Assembly: GCF_024628725.1 (NCBI RefSeq)
Contig: NZ_CP102409.1
Location: 1,831,001-1,895,000, forward strand
Source: Ruegeria sp. YS9
GTDB lineage: Bacteria > Pseudomonadota > Alphaproteobacteria > Rhodobacterales > Rhodobacteraceae
Direction: 5' to 3'
DNA: 64,000 bases
Shown here: piece after piece, positions 29,059 through 36,485 of the stretch
How the letters are laid out: each line of letters begins with the position of its first letter
How positions within the stretch are numbered: the first letter of the stretch is position 1
The notes under the pieces: generated by a model
What the model saw: only the letters and a program-made list of their open reading frames with translations
Databases searched by the model: none
Told to the model about the DNA's origin: nothing
Position numbers and translations under genes: made by a program

Positions 29059-30237
29059 TTAAGCGGTGCCGAATTTCAACAGCTTGATCGCAGCAAAATC
29101 GCTGACATCGCCGCCGACGCGTTTGGTCGCATAGAACAGGACATGTGGCTTGGCGCTGAACGGATCGCGCAGCACGCGCAAATCAGGACGCTCGGCAATG
29201 GTGTAACCGGCCTGGAAGTCACCAAAGGCAATCGAGAAACTGTCGGTTGCCACATCCGGCATGTCCTCGGCGATCAGAACCGGATAGCCCATCAGACGCG
29301 CCGGCTCACCTGCGGCCAGACCATCGGACCACAGGAAGCGGCCATCACTGTCCTTCAACTTGCGGATCACACCTGCGGTCTTCGAATTCATCACGAAGGT
29401 CCCGTTGACCCGGTATTGCGCGCCCAGCGCATAGACCACATCGACAATCGCATCCGCATCAATACCCGCATCAATACCGGTCGCGACATAACCAAGGCTG
29501 CCCCAGGACCAGCCATCATTCGGAACCGCGCGGTGGATCATCAACCCCTTGGGCTTGTCGACGCCATCGCCGTTGATGAAAGCCGCCGCCTCGGCGCGTG
29601 CAAACTTGTCGGCAATGCGCCCGGCCAGCCAGCCCTCGACATCGAAGGCGCTGTCATCCAGCAGACGCTGCGACGCTTTGGGCAGCGCGCTCAGCTCGTG
29701 CAGCGGGATCGAGATGCGATCGATCGACGGCGTTCCGGTTTCCGCCGTGGCCGAGTTTTCGTCCGCCCAGCCCGCACCTACATCGGTGTGATCGATCAGC
29801 ACGTCGAACGAATTTGCCTCGACATTCACGACCGATGCAATCGAACGGATCGAGGCGGTCGAGTTCAAAACCGACTTGATCGTCTCGGCAGTCTGCGGAT
29901 CAACCAGATAGCCACCATCGCTGTTGACCGCTGTTGACAGGGACTTGGCCTCCATCTCGAGTCCACGCAGCCCGTCATCTTCGCCGGACCGCACATAGGC
30001 GTCAAATGCCTTCTGATGCGGGGCTCCGTCTTCGATCGAAGCGGCAAGATGCGGGCGTGCCGCGATTGTTGATTTACGATCCAGCATGGTCAGTCGCTCT
30101 TCTGTCTGTTGCAGTTTGGTGTTAACTTCGGCTTTCAGGCCCTTGAATTCATTCACGAAGCCAGCCATCGCCTGCTTCACCTCCTGAACCAGGGGCGCAC
30201 CCTCTCCGGTCAAGGCCGGGGTTTCGGTCTTGCTCAT
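29059..30237 (-). CDS. GTA major capsid protein (gp5), HK97 fold
   Basis: 392 residues from ATG 30237 (MSKTETPALTGE), which has AGGAC at good spacing; an ATG two codons earlier sits too close to it. A helical delta/scaffold region (about 10-60, coiled coil) is probably removed by the protease. The HK97-type capsid domain (about 100-390) includes NSDGGYLVDPQTAETI near 105 and EGWLAGRIADKFARAEAAAF near 190. It forms the small GTA head. Confidence 0.96.
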   Translation of the reverse strand: MSKTETPALTGEGAPLVQEVKQAMAGFVNEFKGLKAEVNTKLQQTEERLTMLDRKSTIAARPHLAASIEDGAPHQKAFDAYVRSGEDDGLRGLEMEAKSLSTAVNSDGGYLVDPQTAETIKSVLNSTASIRSIASVVNVEANSFDVLIDHTDVGAGWADENSATAETGTPSIDRISIPLHELSALPKASQRLLDDSAFDVEGWLAGRIADKFARAEAAAFINGDGVDKPKGLMIHRAVPNDGWSWGSLGYVATGIDAGIDADAIVDVVYALGAQYRVNGTFVMNSKTAGVIRKLKDSDGRFLWSDGLAAGEPARLMGYPVLIAEDMPDVATDSFSIAFGDFQAGYTIAERPDLRVLRDPFSAKPHVLFYATKRVGGDVSDFAAIKLLKFGTA

Positions 30238-30271
30238 CAGCATGTCCTGTTCTGAGTGGTTTTGAGGCGCG

Positions 30272-30817
30272 CTAGTTCCGCGCCAGCTCCTGCCGGGCAT
30301 CGTTGAATACGTCGGCAATACAGCGCAGGGCTTCCTCGGCGTCAGGTGTCCTTCCCTTCGCCGCCACCCGCGCACTGGGCAGCATTGGGAAGGTCACCAA
30401 TGACACCTCCCACAGCTCCAGTTCGGTCAGGACCCGCTGGCCCTTGTCATTCTTCACGGCCCGCTTGGTGCGATAACCGATCGACAGACCATCCATCGCA
30501 CCCGCCCGGATCAATTCTGCCGCTTCGCGGCCCTTCTGCGTGCTCTCCAGCAGACGCCCCTTGACCCACAGCCCCTTGTCGTCCTCGCGTACTTCGTCCC
30601 ACACGCCGATGGGCTGGGTCGGATCGTGCTGCCACAGCATCTTGACCCGCTGACCGGCCGCCTTCAGCCCGTCAAGCGAGCTTTGATACGCCCCACGCTG
30701 GACCACGTCACTGCCCTGATCGACCTGCCCAAACAGGCTCGCATAGCCCTCGATTACCGCATCGTCCGTAACCGACAAACTGTCGCCGAACCGTGCGAAC
30801 TTATGTTCCAAATCCAT
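30272..30817 (-). CDS. GTA prohead protease (gp4), HK97 family
   Basis: 181 residues from ATG 30817 (MDLEHKFARFGD), supported by GGAG at 6-nt spacing. An ATG at 30847 would overlap the previous stop as ATGA and add 10 residues. The catalytic residues of HK97 U35 proteases are readable: H64 in WQHDPTQPIG and S112 in MDGLSIGYR. It trims the capsid N-terminus during maturation. Confidence 0.94.
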   Translation of the reverse strand: MDLEHKFARFGDSLSVTDDAVIEGYASLFGQVDQGSDVVQRGAYQSSLDGLKAAGQRVKMLWQHDPTQPIGVWDEVREDDKGLWVKGRLLESTQKGREAAELIRAGAMDGLSIGYRTKRAVKNDKGQRVLTELELWEVSLVTFPMLPSARVAAKGRTPDAEEALRCIADVFNDARQELARN

Positions 30818-30843
30818 GAACTTCTCCATGCAACCCATTGAAC

Positions 30844-31062
30844 TCATGGCGCCACCACCAAGAGAGATTGAAACGCCTGCGCCAGGATCACCGCCGCCAC
30901 GCCATAGACTGTCAGCCACAGCCGGCGCTCCAGCCGCTCCATCATCTCTTCGATCTGATCCAGACGCCGGCACAGATGTGCATGCTGGATCTCGGCCACC
31001 CGCTCATGCGCGGCCAGACGCAGACCTGGCGCGCACTCGAACGAGGGATACCCCTCACCCAT
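30844..31062 (-). CDS. GTA head formation protein (rcc01685 type, gp3.5)
   Basis: 72 residues from ATG 31062, overlapping the portal gene end by 8 bp. The N-terminus MGEGYPSFECAPG is followed by a helix-rich part and one C-terminal transmembrane-like segment (about 50-68, YGVAAVILAQAFQSLLVV). It matches, by position and size, the small protein between portal and protease in RcGTA that is needed for heads. The mechanism is unknown. Confidence 0.85.
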   Translation of the reverse strand: MGEGYPSFECAPGLRLAAHERVAEIQHAHLCRRLDQIEEMMERLERRLWLTVYGVAAVILAQAFQSLLVVAP

Positions 31063-32215
31063 CCGCGCGCTCCGGCAGGCCCAGCAAGGCACGCTTCTCG
31101 GCATCGGTCAGGAAGTCGGCCCCATTGACCCGCGCCCATTGCGCATCCCGTTCTGCGGACAGCGCAGGCACCTGATCCAGGTCAGGCTTCAACACCAGCT
31201 CCTCGCCGGTAAAGCCCGCCAGCCAGTCCGACACCGCCGCCGCCACCCGCGTCACCAGAGGCAGAACAGTCAGGCGATAGAACGCCCGGTTGGCCTCCTG
31301 ATAGTTCGAATAGGTCGCGTCGCCTTGTATCCCCAGCAGCATCGGCGGGACGCCGAAGGCCAGCGCGATCTCGCGGGCGGCGGCTTCCTTGGTCTTTTGA
31401 AACTCCATATCGGACGGAGAGAACCCCATCGGCTTCCAATCCAGCCCCCCTTCCAGAACCATCGGACGGCCTGCATTGCGCGCCCCGCGATAGTTCTGCT
31501 CGATCTCGTCTGACAGACGCCGGAACTGATCTTCGGCCATCACCCCATTGCCATCACCTTTCCAGACCAGCGCCCCCGAAGGCCGCGCCGCATTGTCCAG
31601 CAGCGACTTCGACCAGCGCGACGCGCTGTTATGCACATCAATCGCCATTGCCGCCGCCTGCATCGGCGAGAACCCGTAATGGTCATCCTGAGGGTGGAAC
31701 GATTTGATATGGCAGATGTTTTCCGCCGCAAACCGATGCTTCTTGCCGCCAACCGCATAGTCATACGCCTTGGGCCACCCATCCGCCCCCGGCACCACGC
31801 TCATCCGATCAGATCGCAGCACGTGCAGCTCGACCGGCAGGCCTTCCTCGGCCTGAACCGCCTCGACATAGGCATTGCCCGACAGCAGCAATTGCCCGAA
31901 CAAGGCCTCCATCAACTCCGCTTGCCCCTGCGCCGCATTCGGACGGCGCATCAGGGACAGGATCGGATGGGTCTCATAGCGCTGCGCCTGATCCTGCAAC
32001 ACCAACGGCAAAGCCGCCGCCGCCTCGGCAATCAGCTTGACGGAACGAAACCCCACCGGGTTCCCCGAAAACCCCGTCCGCGTCAGCGATACTGCATCCC
32101 TGGGGCTCCAGGCCACGCGCCCGCCCGTCTGCCACGCCACCACCGGCCCCGCCGCGCTTGCTTTTGCCTCGGGCGCCGCTTCAGCCGATCCACGACGCAA
32201 GAAATCGAATACCAT
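31055..32215 (-). CDS. GTA portal protein (gp3)
   Basis: 386 residues. HK97-type portal: SLTRTGFSGNPVGFRSVKLI (about 44-63), CHIKSFHPQDDHYGFSPMQA (about 170) and EIALAFGVPPMLLG (about 288) are diagnostic. A dodecameric ring at one capsid vertex is expected. AAGGAG precedes the ATG, one of the best ribosome-binding sites in the cluster. Unusually, the gene upstream on this strand (large terminase) is more than 1.1 kb away because a transporter gene lies between them. Confidence 0.96.
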   Translation of the reverse strand: MVFDFLRRGSAEAAPEAKASAAGPVVAWQTGGRVAWSPRDAVSLTRTGFSGNPVGFRSVKLIAEAAAALPLVLQDQAQRYETHPILSLMRRPNAAQGQAELMEALFGQLLLSGNAYVEAVQAEEGLPVELHVLRSDRMSVVPGADGWPKAYDYAVGGKKHRFAAENICHIKSFHPQDDHYGFSPMQAAAMAIDVHNSASRWSKSLLDNAARPSGALVWKGDGNGVMAEDQFRRLSDEIEQNYRGARNAGRPMVLEGGLDWKPMGFSPSDMEFQKTKEAAAREIALAFGVPPMLLGIQGDATYSNYQEANRAFYRLTVLPLVTRVAAAVSDWLAGFTGEELVLKPDLDQVPALSAERDAQWARVNGADFLTDAEKRALLGLPERADG

Positions 32216-32394
32216 CTGTGCTCCTTTCTGCCGCCGCTCTGCCCGGCTTGTTGAAAGGAGTTATGACGGAAAGAAGTTTAGGGCTTTGGAATAGGGCGTA
32301 CGGGGGTTGGGCAACACGGACAACCAAAGTGGGTGGCCAATTCCGAATGGATGGCTATTGGTAAAAGTACTGAAAGCAAAGCGGGACCGATCGA

Positions 32395-33363
32395 ATGACC
32401 CAGCCAGAATTGGCCATCAGAAAACGACTGGAAAGCCGCGCACTCGTGGTAGCAATGGGAGGAAATCTCTTCATGGGTGCCGCTGGAATCCTGGCCAGCA
32501 TTCTGTCGAATTCGAACGCGATCATGATGGACGGACTGTTCTCACTGATCGGTTTTACTTCAGCCGTTCTCGGCCGAAGGATCAGCCAACGAATTGATGC
32601 CGGACCCGACAAGTTAAGACCGTTCGGCTATGCCGCAGACGAAGCCATCTTTTCAACACTCCGCTCTCTATCCTTGTTGGGTCTTGTATTGTTCGCGATC
32701 ACCAGCGCCCTCAAAAGCATCTACAACTATCTGAACGGCCTGCCCCCCGAACCATTGAGCTTTGCGCCAATGATCCTCTATTTCTCAGGGATCGGGCTGA
32801 CCTGCACCTTGCTCTGGGCCTTTCATCATTTCACCTGGCGTCGCATCGGTCGAAACAGCTCAATCCTGCGACTGGAGGCCAAAGCGGCGCTTTTTGACGG
32901 GATGATCACTGCGGCGGCAGGCATCGGCCTGGCTGCCATCTACTTTTTCAGGGAAGGACCACTTGCTTTGATCGCTCCGATCGGGGACTCCGTGATTGTC
33001 CTACTGCTTTGCCTGCTGGCCCTCGGGGCTTATATCCGTGAATTCAAAGGCGGATTGGGCGAGCTTGCAGGGTTAAGCGCCAGCCCTGCCACTATCGCGA
33101 CCGCGCGCCGCGCAGTACGTGCAACTCTCATTGAATATGGCGGGCGGATCCGGGATCTGTCTGTTACCAAACTGGGCCGTTCCCATTTAGTGACTGTTTA
33201 CTACGACCCATGTCGTTCCGTTCTCGCGCACGAAATCGACCGCCTCAACCTGGATTTGATACGCGATGTTCGAACCGTATTGGCCGGGGCTGACGTTCTG
33301 CTGATTGTCTCTGAACATCCCAGACGATGGCCAGATGAACTCGCCCCTGTCCAAAGCGCTTGA
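32395..33363 (+). CDS. Cation diffusion facilitator-like membrane protein inserted in the GTA cluster
   Basis: 322 residues with about six transmembrane helices (roughly 17-40, 44-60, 85-110, 123-145, 162-185, 195-215) and a C-terminal cytoplasmic domain (about 230-322), the CDF architecture. The canonical zinc-site pairs are degraded. The helix II motif is MMDGLFS, with the first aspartate kept and the second replaced. Helix V AALFD keeps the aspartate but has alanine where histidine is expected. The transported ion is therefore uncertain. It is on the strand opposite to the GTA genes, ending 19 bp from the large terminase stop. Base composition is slightly less GC-rich than the flanks. Confidence 0.85.
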   Translation: MTQPELAIRKRLESRALVVAMGGNLFMGAAGILASILSNSNAIMMDGLFSLIGFTSAVLGRRISQRIDAGPDKLRPFGYAADEAIFSTLRSLSLLGLVLFAITSALKSIYNYLNGLPPEPLSFAPMILYFSGIGLTCTLLWAFHHFTWRRIGRNSSILRLEAKAALFDGMITAAAGIGLAAIYFFREGPLALIAPIGDSVIVLLLCLLALGAYIREFKGGLGELAGLSASPATIATARRAVRATLIEYGGRIRDLSVTKLGRSHLVTVYYDPCRSVLAHEIDRLNLDLIRDVRTVLAGADVLLIVSEHPRRWPDELAPVQSA

Positions 33364-33382
33364 TGTGTTTGCCGCAATGGGC

Positions 33383-34798
33383 TCACAAAGCCCGCACCCT
33401 CGGCCTTCTAAACACCCCAGCAGGCCCCACAACCAACTCATGCAGCGCCCAGACCAGCGCGTCGACCCGGTCGGGCGAGCCCTGCCCCTCGAACCCCGTC
33501 GCGGTCATCTGGCACATCTGCTCCTCCAGAGCGTCCAGCCCGGAGACATGCGCCACCCGCCCCTGCTCGTACAACGCTGCCACAGGCTCGGCCCGCGCCA
33601 CCTTACCGCGTGACGCCCGCACCGCCCGATAAGGGACCAGAGGGTCTACCTGCCGCACGACCTCTTCCACCAGTTGCCCGCCCTGATTGACCTCGGCCAC
33701 CAGCCGCTCGGCCCCGAACTCATCCATCGCGTCAATCGCCGCCTGCGCCCAGCCCGCAGGACCCACGCCCTGCACCGTGCGGTCGGCCAGCACATAGGCC
33801 CGCCACGCCTCGGGCGGCCCCTGCACCTGCGCGCCAACCACCACGATCCCGCAAGCATCCGCGCCTGAACCGGACGTCACCGCCGGGTCCAGCGCCACAA
33901 CGACCCGATCAAGATCGGGCACCTGCGCACAGCGCGCCGCTTCCAGCATGGACCCCGTCCACAGCGCCCCCTCGGCATCCGACAGCAGCACCCCGTCCAA
34001 CTCCTGCCGCCCCAGCCGCGTGCCCGCATAACGCGCGCGCACCTCTTCCAGAAACGAGTCCGCCAGATTGGCCCGGTTCGCCTCGGTCGGCGCATGGGTC
34101 TGCACCGTGGAGGGCGACGCCAGCAAATCCTTCAAAACCTTCACGTTACGCGGTGTCGTGGTCACACAGACCCGAGGCCGCTCGCCCAGCCGCAACGCAA
34201 ATTGCAGCATGTCCCAGGTCTCACCCGCTTTCTTCCACTTGGCCAGCTCATCCACCCAGGCCGCATCGAATTGCGGGCCGCGCAGCCCCTCGGGGTCATG
34301 CGCGGAAAAGGCCTGCGCCTCAGCCCCGTTGGGCCAGACCAGCTTGCGCTCTGATGCCTTCCACTGCGGCCGACGATCCGGAGGCGAGCATTGCAATATC
34401 CCGCTGTCGCCAAAGATCATCACATCGCGCACCTGATCGAATGTCTCACCCACCAAGGCCACCCGACAGGCCTGGCCCTTATCCAACGGCAAAGACCCCT
34501 CGACCATCTGTCGCACCCACTCGGCCCCGGCGCGCGTCTTGCCCGCACCGCGCCCCCCCATGATCACCCAGGACCGCCAGTCGCCCTCTGGCGGCAACTG
34601 ATGCGGCAGCGCCCAGAATTCGAACAGGAAAGGGAGGGCACACAGCCCTCCCTCCCCGATCTCACTCAGAAATCTGTTCTGCACCGCAACAGGCGCGGAG
34701 GCGAGCCAGCCTGCACCCGACTTCAAACCGAGCTCGGTCAAGGTCGAGCGCGTACCCACCTTGTGCAATTCCGGCTTGTCTGTGATGTTGTTCGACAA
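33383..34798 (-). CDS. GTA large terminase subunit (gp2)
   Basis: 471 residues if translation starts at TTG 34798; GTG 34759 is an alternative. Walker A GGRGAGKT at 81-88, Walker B-like FDAAWVDELAKW near 175 and the RNase H-like nuclease motif VVALDPAVTSGS near 297. It packages host DNA headfuls into GTA heads and cuts it. The reading frame overlaps the small terminase gene by 137 bp in another frame. The gene that should follow, portal, is separated from it by the inserted transporter gene. Confidence 0.94.
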   Translation of the reverse strand: MSNNITDKPELHKVGTRSTLTELGLKSGAGWLASAPVAVQNRFLSEIGEGGLCALPFLFEFWALPHQLPPEGDWRSWVIMGGRGAGKTRAGAEWVRQMVEGSLPLDKGQACRVALVGETFDQVRDVMIFGDSGILQCSPPDRRPQWKASERKLVWPNGAEAQAFSAHDPEGLRGPQFDAAWVDELAKWKKAGETWDMLQFALRLGERPRVCVTTTPRNVKVLKDLLASPSTVQTHAPTEANRANLADSFLEEVRARYAGTRLGRQELDGVLLSDAEGALWTGSMLEAARCAQVPDLDRVVVALDPAVTSGSGADACGIVVVGAQVQGPPEAWRAYVLADRTVQGVGPAGWAQAAIDAMDEFGAERLVAEVNQGGQLVEEVVRQVDPLVPYRAVRASRGKVARAEPVAALYEQGRVAHVSGLDALEEQMCQMTATGFEGQGSPDRVDALVWALHELVVGPAGVFRRPRVRAL

Positions 34799-35024
34799 AG
34801 CTTGTCTCCACTTTCTGACAACTTCGGATCAGCCCCTCTAACTGCCCGAGTTGCTTGGCTGAACCAGCAAGATCTGCATCCTCCCCGGCTCCGATCTGTT
34901 TGCGCAGGTCTTCCGCCGCTTGCCGCAGATCGCGAATGGACCTCTCAAGCGACTGCAACAATTCAGCCGTCTGGGAAATCCGCTCTTCCGGGGTAATCAA
35001 AGTCATGTTTGCCTGTGACCTCAT
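34662..35024 (-). CDS. GTA small terminase subunit (gp1, TerS-like)
   Basis: 120 residues from ATG 35024; ATG 35006 is also possible. A helical N-terminal part with EERISQTAELLQSLERSIRD and a C-terminal block YALDLDRARFEVGCRLARLR fit GTA gp1, the small terminase that activates the packaging ATPase; RcGTA gp1 has lost sequence-specific recognition. It is the first gene of the cluster, 80-100 bp downstream of the proposed promoter, and its 3' end overlaps gp2. Confidence 0.85.
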   Translation of the reverse strand: MRSQANMTLITPEERISQTAELLQSLERSIRDLRQAAEDLRKQIGAGEDADLAGSAKQLGQLEGLIRSCQKVETSFVEQHHRQAGIAQGGYALDLDRARFEVGCRLARLRACCGAEQISE

Positions 35025-35056
35025 GCGTGAGTTTTCTCCGCACGAGAGAAGCAAGA

Positions 35057-35085
35057 AACGGCCACCGGGTCGCCCCGGGGCCGTT
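35057..35085 (-). promoter_or_regulatory. Strong hairpin in the GTA leader
   Basis: AACGGCC (35057-35063) pairs with GGCCGTT (35079-35085), and CCGGG (35065-35069) with CCCGG (35074-35078), with one bulged base and a 4-nt loop. On the minus-strand RNA it lies between the proposed start of transcription and gp1, followed by TTTCTTGC. It could attenuate transcription or stabilise the 5' end. Confidence 0.65.
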
Positions 35086-35109
35086 GCCCACTTCTTCTAG
35101 CATGGCATA

Positions 35110-35152
35110 ATTAGTACGGAATTACGCACGTAATGTCAATAAGTTACGCAAC
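35110..35152 (-). promoter_or_regulatory. Probable GTA promoter with operator-like palindromes
   Basis: On the minus strand a consensus -35 TTGACA (35139-35134) and a -10-like ACTAAT (35115-35110) are 18 bp apart. Between them lies the inverted repeat ATTACG-N2-CGTAAT (35121-35134). A second near-palindrome GTTACGCAAC (35143-35152) lies just upstream of the -35. TTACGCA occurs at 35122 and 35144, 22 bp apart, two helical turns. Binding at these sites would block polymerase. The nearest downstream gene is gp1. The regulator is unknown. Confidence 0.65.
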
Positions 35153-35205
35153 ACGAGCGCAACGCAGGGCGACCGCTGTGTTGAGTATTCCTTTACCTGA
35201 TGCTC

Positions 35206-35583
35206 TCAGCCCTGGCTTGTCAAATCCTGCGCCAACATTAGCGCATTCCTGTCCGGATCATAGAACGTGGCCGTGCTGACCATCCCCTCAATCGTGTCCG
35301 TTTCGCCGTCAAATTCCACTCCAGCCGCCTCCAACTTTCTGCGCGCATCCACGATATCCGCGACTTCGAAGACAGGCACGCAATTCCCCGGAGAGGCTTC
35401 GGCCTGTTCGCCCAGCCCCAAAGTGACTCCGTCGACATTCGTCAGCATTTCGCTCCATCCTGCTTCATCAATGTGGTGGATAAGCTCAAATCCCAGCTTG
35501 GCAGCGTACCATTCCGCGCTGGCATGTCGATCCCGCACCGACATCGCAAGTGTGATAGTGTTTTTCAATGAAACGAGCGGCAT
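35206..35583 (-). CDS. VOC-superfamily (glyoxalase-like) protein
   Basis: 125 residues, one glyoxalase/bleomycin-resistance fold. Start AMSVRDRHASAEWYAAKLGF (about 13-32), core VFEVADIVDARRKLEAAGV near 71-89 and end ATFYDPDRNALMLAQ. The final metal-ligand glutamate is not obvious, so a metal-independent binding role is possible. AAGGAAG precedes the ATG. It diverges from a winged-helix regulator across only 39 bp, the usual layout of a regulated detoxification gene. Substrate unknown. Confidence 0.85.
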   Translation of the reverse strand: MPLVSLKNTITLAMSVRDRHASAEWYAAKLGFELIHHIDEAGWSEMLTNVDGVTLGLGEQAEASPGNCVPVFEVADIVDARRKLEAAGVEFDGETDTIEGMVSTATFYDPDRNALMLAQDLTSQG

Positions 35584-35599
35584 GAGGCTTCCTTTTTAT

Positions 35600-35610
35600 C
35601 TAAAATTTAG
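35600..35610. promoter_or_regulatory. AT-rich palindrome between VOC gene and its divergent regulator
   Basis: CTAAA-A-TTTAG is centred in the 39-bp divergent gap, with TATACT just beyond it towards the regulator gene. It is the natural candidate operator for the adjacent winged-helix protein. Confidence 0.5.
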
Positions 35611-35622
35611 CTACTATACTTT

Positions 35623-36159
35623 ATGGACATCAATACACTTGTCAAGCTGACATCGCGGGCTTGGTCCCTGAAAATTCTTGCCCTGCTGCACGCCAAAGTT
35701 CCGGGCCGGCAAGCCCCGCTTTTGGCAGCGACCGACGCTAGCCGAACGGCCTTTGCAGCCAGCCTTTCTCATCTTATTGAACTTGGAATGATCGAAAGAA
35801 ATCCCGGCCATGGGCACCCTTTACGTCCAGAATTTCGACTTACGCCATTCGGAACCCAGGCCGCCACGGTCGCCAGCAAGATAATTAATACCGCCCGCTC
35901 TGAGGATGAAATCAAACTTCTACGAAAATCATGGACTGTGCCAGTTCTGGCGTTGGCAGGCACCCCGCATCGTTTCTCGGCCATCAAATCAGGTCTTGCG
36001 GTTATTACAGATCGGGCGCTGTCCTCATCCCTTCACCAGTTGGAAGCACAAAACTGGATCCGACGCGACATTTACACAGCCGAGAGGATGCCATTTCCAA
36101 CCTATCAAGCCGTGAATACTGGAATGGCGATCAACAGGGCCGTTGGTTTAACGCACTAA
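35623..36159 (+). CDS. Tandem winged-helix (HxlR/MarR-like) transcriptional regulator
   Basis: 178 residues that appear to hold two winged-helix halves. Half 1 (about 1-85): WSLKILALLHAKVPGRQAP ... SLSHLIELGMIERNPG ... FRLTPFG. Half 2 (about 95-170): SWTVPVLALAGTPHRFSAI ... SSLHQLEAQNWIRRD ... YQAV. Each half has the helix-turn-helix plus beta wing layout of HxlR proteins, which are normally single-domain dimers. It diverges from the VOC gene and probably represses it. There is no strong Shine-Dalgarno sequence before the ATG. Confidence 0.75.
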   Translation: MDINTLVKLTSRAWSLKILALLHAKVPGRQAPLLAATDASRTAFAASLSHLIELGMIERNPGHGHPLRPEFRLTPFGTQAATVASKIINTARSEDEIKLLRKSWTVPVLALAGTPHRFSAIKSGLAVITDRALSSSLHQLEAQNWIRRDIYTAERMPFPTYQAVNTGMAINRAVGLTH

Positions 36160-36485
36160 TTCAATGGCAGTCCGGTGCCGCGAACAGTGCCTCTTTCAAC
36201 TCAGAAGACCACCAGAAGACTTACCAGTGCTTGACATTCCATTGCGAAACCCTCATGTGCCCCACATCACAGCGCTGATGCGTGAGCCCGAGCGGACCTC
36301 GTCCGCCCCACAGCGCCAACTCATCATTCCAGTTCCCCATCACGCAGGGTTCTTGACGCGACGGCCGGATGGCGCAGGATGCACCTGCTCGTTCCGAGGT
36401 CTCGCACAACCCCTGCCGGTCGCCAACGCGCGACCCTTCATGACCTGTCCGCGGGCCAACGCTCCGGGCTGTAAAGGATAGTTAT
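36160..36485 (+). other. Long intergenic region upstream of the DEAD-box helicase gene
   Basis: 326 bp without a supported gene. It includes a short hairpin GCGGA-N5-TCCGC (about 36293-36307) and a good ribosome-binding site AAAGGA close to the helicase start. A long structured 5' leader is common for cold-regulated DEAD-box genes. I see no terminator and no repeat. Confidence 0.5.

Larger units (their letters stand above)
19541..35024 (-). mobile_element. Gene transfer agent structural cluster (RcGTA type), with one inserted gene
   Basis: A defective-phage-like cluster transcribed right to left: small terminase, large terminase, portal, rcc01685-like, protease, capsid, head-tail connector, head closure, tail terminator, major tail protein, two chaperone-like genes, tape measure, DUF2460, DUF2163, NlpC/P60 peptidase, megatron and a final small conserved gene. 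Order and gene sizes match the Rhodobacter capsulatus GTA. There is no integrase, replication gene, lysis gene or att repeat, which distinguishes it from a prophage. Many genes overlap by 1-14 bp (ATGA or TGATG). The exceptions are a gap containing a plus-strand transporter gene between large terminase and portal, and a 170-bp structured gap after the capsid gene. Confidence 0.93.

Noticed and set aside
32263..32364. 33-codon plus-strand frame with AAAGGAG upstream, in the gap before the CDF-like gene
   Set aside because: The AAAGGAG to ATG spacing is only 2 nt, the product has no recognisable features, and its start lies in the portal leader region on the other strand.
19541..35024. Intact prophage instead of GTA
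   Set aside because: No integrase, replication, lysis or attachment sites; gene order and small tape measure match RcGTA.
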